NCBI GenBank assembly: GCA_045655865.1
Contig: JAZOQB010000033.1
Location: 1-26,389, forward strand
Source: RGIG5579 sp045655865
Lineage (GTDB): Bacteria > Bacillota > Clostridia > Oscillospirales > SIG627
DNA: 26,389 nt
Reading direction: 5' to 3'
The translations under genes were made by a program, and so were the position numbers. Below the pieces are notes generated by a model that saw only the letters and a list, made by a program, of their open reading frames with translations, was not told the DNA's origin and ran no database searches. Every line of letters starts with the position of its first letter. The stretch's first letter is position 1. Shown here piece after piece: positions 6,263 to 13,406 of this stretch.

Positions 6263-8275
6263 TCAATTGAGTCTGGTTTTTTGCGCGTAAGGCGCCAGTT
6301 CCTCTTCGGTCGCTTTTTCTAAAAAATATTCTGCTGCCCGGGCGGCCTCTTGGACCAGATCCATGGAGAATCGGTCAAAGCTTGGGAGAGAGGAAAATCC
6401 TGTTTGCCTGGTACCGAAAAATTCGCCCGGTCCTCGGTTTTCCAAGTCAAATTTTGCAATTTCCATTCCATCGTGGCAGTCGCAGAGCTTTTTGAGTCTC
6501 TCTCTGGCGTTTTTGCCGGAATGGGAGGAAACGAGAATACAGTAGGATTTCTCTTTTCCCCGACCCACCCTTCCACGGAGCTGATGAAGCTGGGAAAGTC
6601 CAAAACGTTCCGCGGAGCGGATCACCATGACCGTAGCGTTGGGAACATCCACGCCAACCTCGATGACCGTTGTGGACACCAAAACTTGGATCTCACCACG
6701 CTCAAAATCAGCCATGACCCGGCTTTTTTCTTCACTTTTCATTCTTCCGTGGAGAAGAGAGACCGAGACACCGGGGAGCGCTTTTTGCACTTGGGAGAAT
6801 TCTTGGGCTGCAGAATGCAGGGGACTTTCTCCCTCTTCATTTTCAATGAGGGGACAAACGATATAAACTTGCTGCCCCTCCCGGATTCGTTCTTGTAAAA
6901 AAGAATAGATCCTGGGCATTTTGTCTTCGCCCACGTAAAGGGTATCTACCACCTGTCTGCCGGGGGGCAACTGGTCGATGAGAGAAATATTTCCTTCAGA
7001 AAACAAAAACATTGCAAGACTGCGAGGAATGGGGGTGGCGCTCATCACCAAGCTGTGGACGGCGCCGCCTTTTTCGCCTAAGAGGTTGCGGTGGCGTACC
7101 CCAAAACGGTGTTGCTCGTCGGTGATGGCAAGAGATACGTTTCTGCATTTTGCACTCTCTTCCGTCAGAGCGTGAGTACCAATGAGAATGTAGGGAAGAT
7201 CTTTCGTGGTTTCCTGAAAGATCTTTTCACGCTTACCTTTTGGCGTAGAGCCGGTCAAAAGAAATACCGGTACTCCTAATGGAGAAAATAATTTTGAGAA
7301 GGCGGCAAAATGCTGATTGGCCAAGATTTCAGTAGGCGCCATGACAAGGCAGCTTTTTTTGTTTTGAACGGCAAAGTATGCGGCGGTGGCGGCCACGACG
7401 GTTTTTCCGCACCCCACGTCTCCCTGGATCAGACGGTTCATTGGATGGATGAGCGTGTCGGACTCCAGGTCTTTTTGAATTTCCCGGATAACTCGGCGTT
7501 GTGCCGCAGTGGGGGAAAAGGGAAGCGTTGTAAGAAAATCCTCGGGATTGCAGTTTTGAAAACCGGGCACCAGACAGGTTTTGATGTGATTGGAAAAAAT
7601 GAGAGATCTGACCCGGAAAGAAAAGAGCTCCTCAAATAAAAAGCGTCGCTTTGCCTGCTTTAAAACTTCTTCGGAAGCAGGTGCGTGGAGAGAAAAAATG
7701 GCACGCGCTCTTCCCATAAGTTTAAAGTGGGATAAGAGAAATTCCGGTAAGGTTTCCCGGATCGCGGGGAGAGAGGACACCAGGCACTGCGCCACCAGCT
7801 TTTCCGTAAGTTTGGAGGGAATTCCGGAAAGCGTGGGATAGACCGGTCGCAACTTGTCCGGATCCGGTGGTGTTTTCATCCGTTCCGGAGAAAATAAGTA
7901 GAACTTACCGTTTTTTTCTTGAAGGACGCCGAAGTAAAAAAAGTGGTCTCCCTTGAAGATCGTCCTTTTTAAATAGGGCTGATTCATGTGGAGAATGTGG
8001 ACCGGGTGACCGGCTTCATCCTTGGCAAGATAGCGCAGAAAACGCCGTCCTCCCGGCATGCTCACGACCCCGGGGGCGCTTTCCACGGTGAGAGAAAAGC
8101 CGCTGAATTGTCCGCAGCGCTGGGAGGATACAGGATAGATCACACCGCTTCGATAATCTTTTGGGAAAAAGCATAAAAGGTCCTCAACGGTTGCAATTCC
8201 GTTACGCAGAAACGCCTTTTCCCGGCGTTCTCCCACTCCTTTGAGAATGCCTACAGAATCGTTTAGATTTGGCAT
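6263..8275 (-). CDS. recG: ATP-dependent DNA helicase RecG
   Basis: Predicted 670-aa branch-migrating helicase that regresses stalled forks and processes Holliday and D-loop intermediates. The N-terminal wedge/OB region begins with GILKGVGERREKAF. The helicase motor has Walker A GDVGCGKT near 285-292, PTEILANQH, the DEQH box followed by RFGVRHR near 386, and SATPIPRSLAM. The second RecA-like lobe has LHGRMKSEEK and LRGRVGRGKEKSYC. Length matches Bacillus RecG (about 680 aa). I chose the ATG at 8275 because its A is the last base of the preceding gene's stop (TGATG), a classic coupling overlap. An upstream in-frame TTG at 8308 has no ribosome site. No Shine-Dalgarno is obvious before 8275 either, fitting coupled translation from the ATPase gene. 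Confidence 0.95.
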   Translation of the reverse strand: MPNLNDSVGILKGVGERREKAFLRNGIATVEDLLCFFPKDYRSGVIYPVSSQRCGQFSGFSLTVESAPGVVSMPGGRRFLRYLAKDEAGHPVHILHMNQPYLKRTIFKGDHFFYFGVLQEKNGKFYLFSPERMKTPPDPDKLRPVYPTLSGIPSKLTEKLVAQCLVSSLPAIRETLPEFLLSHFKLMGRARAIFSLHAPASEEVLKQAKRRFLFEELFSFRVRSLIFSNHIKTCLVPGFQNCNPEDFLTTLPFSPTAAQRRVIREIQKDLESDTLIHPMNRLIQGDVGCGKTVVAATAAYFAVQNKKSCLVMAPTEILANQHFAAFSKLFSPLGVPVFLLTGSTPKGKREKIFQETTKDLPYILIGTHALTEESAKCRNVSLAITDEQHRFGVRHRNLLGEKGGAVHSLVMSATPIPRSLAMFLFSEGNISLIDQLPPGRQVVDTLYVGEDKMPRIYSFLQERIREGQQVYIVCPLIENEEGESPLHSAAQEFSQVQKALPGVSVSLLHGRMKSEEKSRVMADFERGEIQVLVSTTVIEVGVDVPNATVMVIRSAERFGLSQLHQLRGRVGRGKEKSYCILVSSHSGKNARERLKKLCDCHDGMEIAKFDLENRGPGEFFGTRQTGFSSLPSFDRFSMDLVQEAARAAEYFLEKATEEELAPYAQKTRLN

Positions 8276-10449
8276 CAGAGCGGCAAGATCTTCGCCGTGT
8301 CTTGGCAAAGTTTGTACAGTTCTTCCGAGGAGGAGGCAATGAAAAATTGAGAGCAGCTTTCTTTTAGAACCTGATACATTTCATTGGTAGCATCCCGGGA
8401 GAGCATGGCAAAGGAATCGTCAAAGATCATGGGAACAAAGTTCTTTTTCAAAAGGCGACAAAGGCATAAACGAAAGGCCAGAAGACCCATTTCCGTAATG
8501 ACCCCGCCACCTGCAGTGATCAGCGGCAGAACGGATTTTTGATCGCAGAAACAAAGCTCAAATTCTTCGTCAAAAAGGAATCGTTCCCCCTCTCCCAGAA
8601 GAAAAGAGAGCTTTTCGTTGATTTGTTTTGTGAGGATCCCCTTAAGTTCTTCCTCAAACTTATCTTTTCTTGATTTTGCCAGGGTAAAGTTCAATTCAAC
8701 ACTTTCAAATTCTGCAGAAAGCTCGGTTATGCGCTTATCTACCTCTTCCAGATCCTTGTGGATCTGATCCGGGCTGCGTTCCAATTTTTGGCGAGTTTCT
8801 TGAAGTTGTGCGGAGAGCATGGCTTTTTTCTTGTAAAGGGCATCGTTTTGTACTGAAAGGAAGGAAAGCTCTTTTTGGAGTGCAAGAAATTCCGAGCTCA
8901 CCGTGAGACTATCGCTCTCTACATCCACAGAAAGAAGACGCTTGTATTCGGCCCTGTCTTCCTCAATCTCTTGTTCCAGATCGATCAAGGCGTCGTTGGC
9001 TTCAATGATCTCGTCGCAGATAGCCAGCAGTTCCCCCTGATCTTCGCTGTATCCCAAATTCTGTAGCTTTTGGGATATGACTGCCTGAGCGGCGTCTTTT
9101 TCGTCGCTTCTTTTTTTACAGATCTCCCGATCTGCTTCCAGCTGATCCCGATAGACGTGAGTGGTCTTGGCGTGAGCGCGAAGACGATCGTAAAACTCTT
9201 CCAATTCTTCCACGGAATTTTTTTGATTCTCCGCTAAAATTTTGCCAATGGCGCCGGAGAACACCGTGGACACCGAAGATAAGGCGATCCCGCAAAGGGC
9301 AAGGCTTCCGCCGGCAGCAAGGCTGGTGGTCAGATCAAAGGAAAGCGGAAAATATAACAGCGGGCACAGTCCTGTGCCACAGATCACCAAAAGTACACCA
9401 AAGATCAGAAAAACCGTTCTCCAACGGCGTTTGACCTGGATCTTACGCTTTTCCCGACCGTAGTGTTCTTCATTGTCGTTCCCGGTGAAAAGCTTTTCGT
9501 GAAAGGCAAGGTTATCCTCGGCAGAGGATAGGGCAACTCTGGCTTCCGTTAGGGAAGTTACGGCGAGACTGAGACGGTTGTAATCGTTTTTCAAATCCTC
9601 CAATTCTTCTTTGGAGAGCTTACCTACCTTGTTTGTTACATCGAAGGAAACAAGGCGCAGTTTTTTCTCTTTTGCCTGAATTCTGCGGTGAAGATCTTCT
9701 GCGTTTTCTTTGTTTCGGCTCAGTTTCAGATCATCGGTAAAGGAGGCCATGTCCGCTTTCAGAAGCACGCATCTCCGATCGTTTCCATCCAGCTTTTCCG
9801 CAATCTCTCGCAATGAATTGCCGATTTCTTCCGCCTTCTTTTCCAGTTGGGGAAATTCTTCCAATTCCGACTGAATTCGGCTTTTTTCCGCCAAAAGAAG
9901 ATCCAGGCTCCCATTTTTTTGATCGTTGTGGAATTTTTCCATTTCTTTTTGAGCCAAAAGGGCATTGGGATAAATATTTTCCGTTTCTTTTTTCGAAGCG
10001 GAGATCTGGTGCAGAAAAGAAAACTTGGGTTTGAACACCGGTGTTTCGTACCGAGCTTGTTTAAAATAGGCAATCAGATCAAAGGCGTCCTGATCCAGCC
10101 CGGTGAGATACTCGCCGGGAGTCAGATCAGTAGCGATTTTATTACCGGTTTTTCCGTCCAGAAATTGCAATTCTTCTTTTCCGCTGATTACACTGCGCAA
10201 AATGAGAAATTGCTGTTTTCCCTGCCGAAGAACAAGTTTCCCCAAAGCATCTTCTGCGTTTCCTCTTGGCAGAGCCACGGAATCCGCGCCGTAAAGAGCG
10301 AATTGAATGAACTCGCAAAGACTGGTCTTTCCGCTACGGGAAGAGCCGAAAAACAGGTTTGCCCTCTTTTCCGGCTGAATGACCAAACTACGGATCTTCT
10401 TGAATTTTTCAATTTCGATGGCTTCTATATAAAGGCCTTGATCTTTCAT
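8275..10449 (-). CDS. YhaN-like SMC/Rad50-type ATPase with a membrane hairpin in the coiled coil
   Basis: A 724-aa protein built like an SMC/Rad50 ATPase. The head has Walker A GSSRSGKT at 35-42, followed by long coiled-coil arms (about 160-340 and 405-610). A C-terminal half-head carries a degenerate signature (TAGGGVITEMGLLAFRL, about 645-661) and Walker B VPMIFDD at 672-678. Where SMC proteins have a hinge or zinc hook, this one has two hydrophobic segments (about 346-368 and 374-398) after a basic RRWR. This is the YhaN-type arrangement and would tether the arms to the membrane. YhaN is usually longer (over 900 aa) and often sits next to the nuclease YhaO; no nuclease gene is here. The start has AGGA 7-8 nt upstream and a clear promoter. 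A role in DNA repair or recombination is inferred from coupling to recG. Confidence 0.82.
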   Translation of the reverse strand: MKDQGLYIEAIEIEKFKKIRSLVIQPEKRANLFFGSSRSGKTSLCEFIQFALYGADSVALPRGNAEDALGKLVLRQGKQQFLILRSVISGKEELQFLDGKTGNKIATDLTPGEYLTGLDQDAFDLIAYFKQARYETPVFKPKFSFLHQISASKKETENIYPNALLAQKEMEKFHNDQKNGSLDLLLAEKSRIQSELEEFPQLEKKAEEIGNSLREIAEKLDGNDRRCVLLKADMASFTDDLKLSRNKENAEDLHRRIQAKEKKLRLVSFDVTNKVGKLSKEELEDLKNDYNRLSLAVTSLTEARVALSSAEDNLAFHEKLFTGNDNEEHYGREKRKIQVKRRWRTVFLIFGVLLVICGTGLCPLLYFPLSFDLTTSLAAGGSLALCGIALSSVSTVFSGAIGKILAENQKNSVEELEEFYDRLRAHAKTTHVYRDQLEADREICKKRSDEKDAAQAVISQKLQNLGYSEDQGELLAICDEIIEANDALIDLEQEIEEDRAEYKRLLSVDVESDSLTVSSEFLALQKELSFLSVQNDALYKKKAMLSAQLQETRQKLERSPDQIHKDLEEVDKRITELSAEFESVELNFTLAKSRKDKFEEELKGILTKQINEKLSFLLGEGERFLFDEEFELCFCDQKSVLPLITAGGGVITEMGLLAFRLCLCRLLKKNFVPMIFDDSFAMLSRDATNEMYQVLKESCSQFFIASSSEELYKLCQDTAKILPL

Positions 10450-10489
10450 AAGCGTGTCCTTAAATCATCGTAGTACTTTCTATCTTCTT

Positions 10490-10518
10490 ATTATATCGGA
10501 AAGGAAGTGATTCGTCAA
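10490..10518 (-). promoter_or_regulatory. Promoter of the ATPase-recG(-mscS) operon
   Basis: On the minus strand TTGACG (10518-10513) and TATAAT (10495-10490) are separated by 17 bp. They lie about 40 bp before the ATPase start and just downstream of the deacetylase terminator. Confidence 0.82.
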
Positions 10519-10535
10519 TTCTTTCCGGAAAAGAA

Positions 10536-10564
10536 AAATGAGGCAGATTAATCTGCCTCATTTT
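10536..10564 (-). terminator. Terminator overlapping the end of the CE4 deacetylase gene
   Basis: AAATGAGGCAGA and TCTGCCTCATTT form a 12-bp stem around TTAA. On the minus strand a T-rich tail (TTTTTCTTTTCC) follows. The upstream arm encodes the last residues and the TAA stop sits in the loop, so coding and termination signals are fused. Confidence 0.82.
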
Positions 10565-11246
10565 CCAACAGTTCTGAAATGGTCACAAATTCATATCCGT
10601 TCTCGATCAAAAAGGGAAGGATCCTGCGCAAAGCCTGAACGGTGGGCAGTCTCTTGTCTTCCAGATCATGGAAAAGGATGATGTCACCCCCACCTGTCCT
10701 CTCTTCCACTTTGGTAGCGATGGTATCGCTTTTTGGCATGCTCCAGTCCCTGGTATCCAGAGACCACAGAACGCTTTTATAACCCATTTCATCCAGAATG
10801 GCAAGAGATGCATCGTCGTAGTAACCTCCCGGTGGGCGAAAGACGTGCGGCTTTACTCCCGTGATGCCTACCAAAACTTCTTCGGTTTTTGTAATCTCAT
10901 TTTTCAGGGCCTCTTTGGAAATCTTGGAAATATATGCATGGGTGTAGGTGTGATTTCCGATTTCGTGCCCTGCCTCGAAAATACTACGGATGCGATCTGG
11001 GTCTTTTTCCGCATTCTCACCAATGACGAAAAAAGTGGCTTTTACATTGTATTTTTCAAGCAAAGCCAAAATCTCCTTGGTGTTTCGCTTGCTGGGTCCA
11101 TCGTCAAAGGTGATGGCAATCTTTTTTTCATTGGTGTTCCCCTTGCGATACACCAATCCCCGAACGTTATGGGAAAGGGGAGAAAGCATAAGACATGCCA
11201 GCGCAAGAGAGAGAAGGGATCGAAGGGGTCTTATCTTTCTTTCCAT
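10548..11246 (-). CDS. Secreted CE4 polysaccharide deacetylase
   Basis: Predicted 232-aa NodB-type metal-dependent deacetylase, probably acting on N-acetyl groups of peptidoglycan outside the membrane. Residues 1-30 are a signal peptide or anchor (MERKIRPLRS, then LLSLALACLMLS). Catalytic motifs are complete and in order: TFDDGP (46-51), HEIGNHTYTH with metal-ligand histidines at about 99 and 103, RPPGG, DTRDW and ILFHD. The size suits the small PdaB/PgdA-like single-domain group. GGAGG lies 4 nt before the ATG, and the first 16 bp overlap the end of the upstream pdaA-like gene, so the two are co-translated. Substrate (GlcNAc or MurNAc) is not decidable from sequence. Confidence 0.93.
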   Translation of the reverse strand: MERKIRPLRSLLSLALACLMLSPLSHNVRGLVYRKGNTNEKKIAITFDDGPSKRNTKEILALLEKYNVKATFFVIGENAEKDPDRIRSIFEAGHEIGNHTYTHAYISKISKEALKNEITKTEEVLVGITGVKPHVFRPPGGYYDDASLAILDEMGYKSVLWSLDTRDWSMPKSDTIATKVEERTGGGDIILFHDLEDKRLPTVQALRRILPFLIENGYEFVTISELLENEAD

Positions 11247-11974
11247 AATTCCTCCAAACTCCCGAAACGGTAGCCTTTCTCTTTCATGGACCTGATAAAC
11301 TTACTGAGAATTTTGGTGTTGGTGTCCGATGTGGGATGCAAGAGGATCACCGCACCGTTGTGCACGCGACAGGTAAGCTTTTCCATGGCGTATTCCGGGC
11401 TTTTCTGATTGTTGTTGTCCCAATCCGCCCAGGCCAGGCTCCAGAACACGGTTTTGTATCCAAGATTAGATACCCACTCCAGAGACCGGTCTGACCAGGT
11501 GCCTTCCGGTGGACGGAAGAAGCGGTCCAATTCAAAACCGGTATTTTCCCGATAAACCGTTTCCAGATCTTTCAATTCTTTTTCCAACTCCCCTTGGGTC
11601 AAAGAGGAAATTGCCGGGTGGGTGGAGGTGTGGTTGCATACCAGGTTACCGTTTTCTTTGATTTCCCGGCAAAGATCGGGGTGCTTTTCCACAATGTGCC
11701 TCAAAACAAAAAACGCGCCGCAAACCTCTTCTTCTTTTAAAATGTCTACGATTTTTTTCACGTTTCCGTTTTCATATCCGGCGTCAAAGGTCAAATACAG
11801 AACCTTTTCATCATTTCCGATCCCTTTGGCATCGGGGCAGGAAAGGGAGGGCAAGCCGGGACGGTCGTTTTGATTTTTGGAAGAAAAATACCAACTTTTG
11901 GATTCATTTCCTTTTGCAAAGGAAGACACGGATAAAAACATGACGCACAATAAAATAGAAATGACTTTTTTCAT
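11231..11974 (-). CDS. pdaA: PdaA-like delta-lactam-type polysaccharide deacetylase
   Basis: Predicted 247-aa exported CE4 enzyme of the PdaA subgroup, which removes the MurNAc acetyl group needed to form muramic-delta-lactam in spore cortex. The ATG at 11974 has a perfect AGGAGG 5 nt upstream and gives a clean signal peptide (MKKVISILLCVMFLSVSSFA); a longer ORF from 12031 lacks this. The subgroup marker is YLTFDAGYENG (about 60-70), where other CE4 enzymes have FDDGP. The histidines follow in CNHTSTHP (115, 119), then RFFRPPEGTW, WADWDNNN and ILLHPTS. Length is close to Bacillus PdaA (263 aa). If the assignment holds, the organism can sporulate. No clear sigma-G promoter was recognised upstream. 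Confidence 0.88.
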   Translation of the reverse strand: MKKVISILLCVMFLSVSSFAKGNESKSWYFSSKNQNDRPGLPSLSCPDAKGIGNDEKVLYLTFDAGYENGNVKKIVDILKEEEVCGAFFVLRHIVEKHPDLCREIKENGNLVCNHTSTHPAISSLTQGELEKELKDLETVYRENTGFELDRFFRPPEGTWSDRSLEWVSNLGYKTVFWSLAWADWDNNNQKSPEYAMEKLTCRVHNGAVILLHPTSDTNTKILSKFIRSMKEKGYRFGSLEELWKER

Positions 11975-12021
11975 AGATTCCTCCTTTACGCTTTTATCTT
12001 TCGTAAAGAAATACAAAAATA

Positions 12022-12046
12022 TGACTGCCAAAATCCTTTGGCAGTC
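12022..12046 (-). terminator. Terminator after the uracil-DNA glycosylase gene
   Basis: TGACTGCCAAA pairs with TTTGGCAGTCA (11 bp). On the minus strand ATATTTTTG follows. It separates the mecA-udg unit from pdaA. Confidence 0.82.
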
Positions 12047-12064
12047 ACATTTATTTCACACAAA

Positions 12065-12625
12065 TCATGAAAAAAACTCTTTTGCAATTTTTTTGAAATC
12101 CAGGTAGGCGGACTCTTTTTTTGCGGAATCACGCAAAAGTGCAGACGGGTGAAAGGTTGCCATGATTTTCATTTCTCCGTTTTCAAACCACTCTCCGTGT
12201 TGACGGGTGATTCGAAATTCCGGGGAAATGATCCTTTGTGCGGCGATCCTTCCCAGACAGACCAAAATATCCGGTTTCAAAATTGCAACCTGTTCCCTAA
12301 GATAGGGAAGACAGGTCTCTTCTTCCTCGGGGAGAGGGTCTCGGTTACGAGGCGGCCGGCATTTCAAAATATTGGCGATGTAATAGTCGGTCTCTTCCAG
12401 ACCTACCGCCAGGAGGAATTGGTCCAAAAGTTTTCCCGCTGCGCCCACAAAAGGGATGCCTTCGCGGTCCTCGTTTTCGCCGGGGGCTTCGCCCACAAAG
12501 AGAAGATGTGCTTCTGGGTTTCCTCGACCGAAAACGGTTTGGGTGCGGCTTTTACAAAGGGGGCACTTCTGGCATTCTGTAACCTGTTTTTTCAGATCGT
12601 TGAGACGTAGCTTTTTTTCTTGCAT
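12065..12625 (-). CDS. Family 4 (Fe-S) uracil-DNA glycosylase
   Basis: Predicted 186-aa enzyme that removes uracil from DNA, starting base-excision repair. The four cysteines that hold the 4Fe-4S cluster in family 4 are visible at 18, 21, 89 and 105 (CQKC; NILKCRPP; EETC). The active-site motif GEAPGENED lies near 46-54, and the second motif HPSALLRD starts at about 159. Length matches the family (180-210 aa). The start is 20 bp after the mecA-like gene's stop, so the two form an operon with no obvious functional link. Confidence 0.94.
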   Translation of the reverse strand: MQEKKLRLNDLKKQVTECQKCPLCKSRTQTVFGRGNPEAHLLFVGEAPGENEDREGIPFVGAAGKLLDQFLLAVGLEETDYYIANILKCRPPRNRDPLPEEEETCLPYLREQVAILKPDILVCLGRIAAQRIISPEFRITRQHGEWFENGEMKIMATFHPSALLRDSAKKESAYLDFKKIAKEFFS

Positions 12626-12645
12626 GATGCTTTGCTTTTATCCTT

Positions 12646-13140
12646 TTATCTGTTTGGAATCTGTACTTTTTTGCAATGAGAATGAAAATAGGTCCGGGTA
12701 GGCGGCGGGCTGATCCGTTCTCCGTATTCGGTGATCTCCGCAGGGGCTGCGCCCTCGGGAATCAGTGCAAAATAACGCTCACCTTCCCGATCGCGGTAAA
12801 AGCTGGCGCCGGTAGGAGTATGGGGAAAAAGAGAGAGGGCCGAGAGAAAATGATCCGGACCGAAAAAAAGAAAGCAGATGCGCTCATCCTCTTCTTTTTC
12901 CAATTTGGTCACGAAAAGCTCGCACCCTCCGCTTTCCTTGGGATAGAGCTGTATGTACACCTTTTCTTTGGCCGCATCAAATCCGGTTTCTTCCCGAGCC
13001 CGGTCGAACAATTCCCAAATTACCCTTCGCCCTTTGGTACTGTCGTAATCAAAATCATCCAGTGTGATGGAATACGCCTCAAGATCTTCTCCGGTCAAAT
13101 GGATCCGGATCTCATTTTCGCCCAATCGATATAGTTTCAC
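12646..13140 (-). CDS. Short MecA-like ClpC adaptor protein
   Basis: A 164-aa protein resembling MecA, the adaptor that delivers substrates to ClpCP protease. The N-terminal domain (1-80) has MKLYRLGENEIRIHLTGEDL, then ITLDDFDYDSTKGRRVIWEL and YIQLYPKESGGCELFVTKL, which follows the MecA pattern well. The C-terminal half (about 85-164) keeps EITEYGERISPP and YFHSHCKKV, similar to the ClpC-binding end of MecA. The whole protein is about 50 residues shorter than Bacillus MecA (218 aa); the missing part is mainly the acidic linker and inner strands. A GGGG-type ribosome site precedes the ATG. It probably controls stability of one or more regulators; targets are unknown. Confidence 0.8.
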   Translation of the reverse strand: MKLYRLGENEIRIHLTGEDLEAYSITLDDFDYDSTKGRRVIWELFDRAREETGFDAAKEKVYIQLYPKESGGCELFVTKLEKEEDERICFLFFGPDHFLSALSLFPHTPTGASFYRDREGERYFALIPEGAAPAEITEYGERISPPPTRTYFHSHCKKVQIPNR

Positions 13141-13174
13141 ATTACACCCCTTTTGATTTTTTTAGTTCTATTTC

Positions 13175-13202
13175 AGTATAAGCGAAAGGGGCGTGATTGC
13201 AA
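13175..13202 (-). promoter_or_regulatory. Possible promoter of mecA-udg
   Basis: On the minus strand TTGCAA (13202-13197) and TATACT (13180-13175) are separated by 16 bp. The -10 is good and the -35 moderate. The position, about 35 bp before the start codon, suits the gene. Confidence 0.45.
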
Positions 13203-13314
13203 CTGAAAATTCCCGGAAAAAATGGAATGAACTTCTTCTTTGTAACTTTATTTTAGACTTCTTTCCCAAAAAAAGCAAGGACTTGAAAATTTTTTTGCTT
13301 TTTCCGGATTTTTC

Positions 13315-13343
13315 TTGACAAAATCTTTCCATTGTTTTATCAT
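13315..13343 (+). promoter_or_regulatory. Promoter of the ABC-DUF1854-ABC operon
   Basis: TTGACA (13315-13320) and TATCAT (13338-13343) are separated by 17 bp. The leader to the first ATG is about 57 nt. The rest of the 13203-13314 gap is AT-rich and shows no other signal. Confidence 0.8.
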
Positions 13344-13406
13344 ACAGGGGAAACTAAAATCGGTGATGTTTTGTCGTCGAGTTATTAGGATTGGATTTGT
13401 TTTTTA

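Noticed and set aside
8276..8308. TTG start at 8308 for RecG
   Set aside because: No ribosome site, and the TGATG overlap with the upstream stop at 8275 explains translation better.
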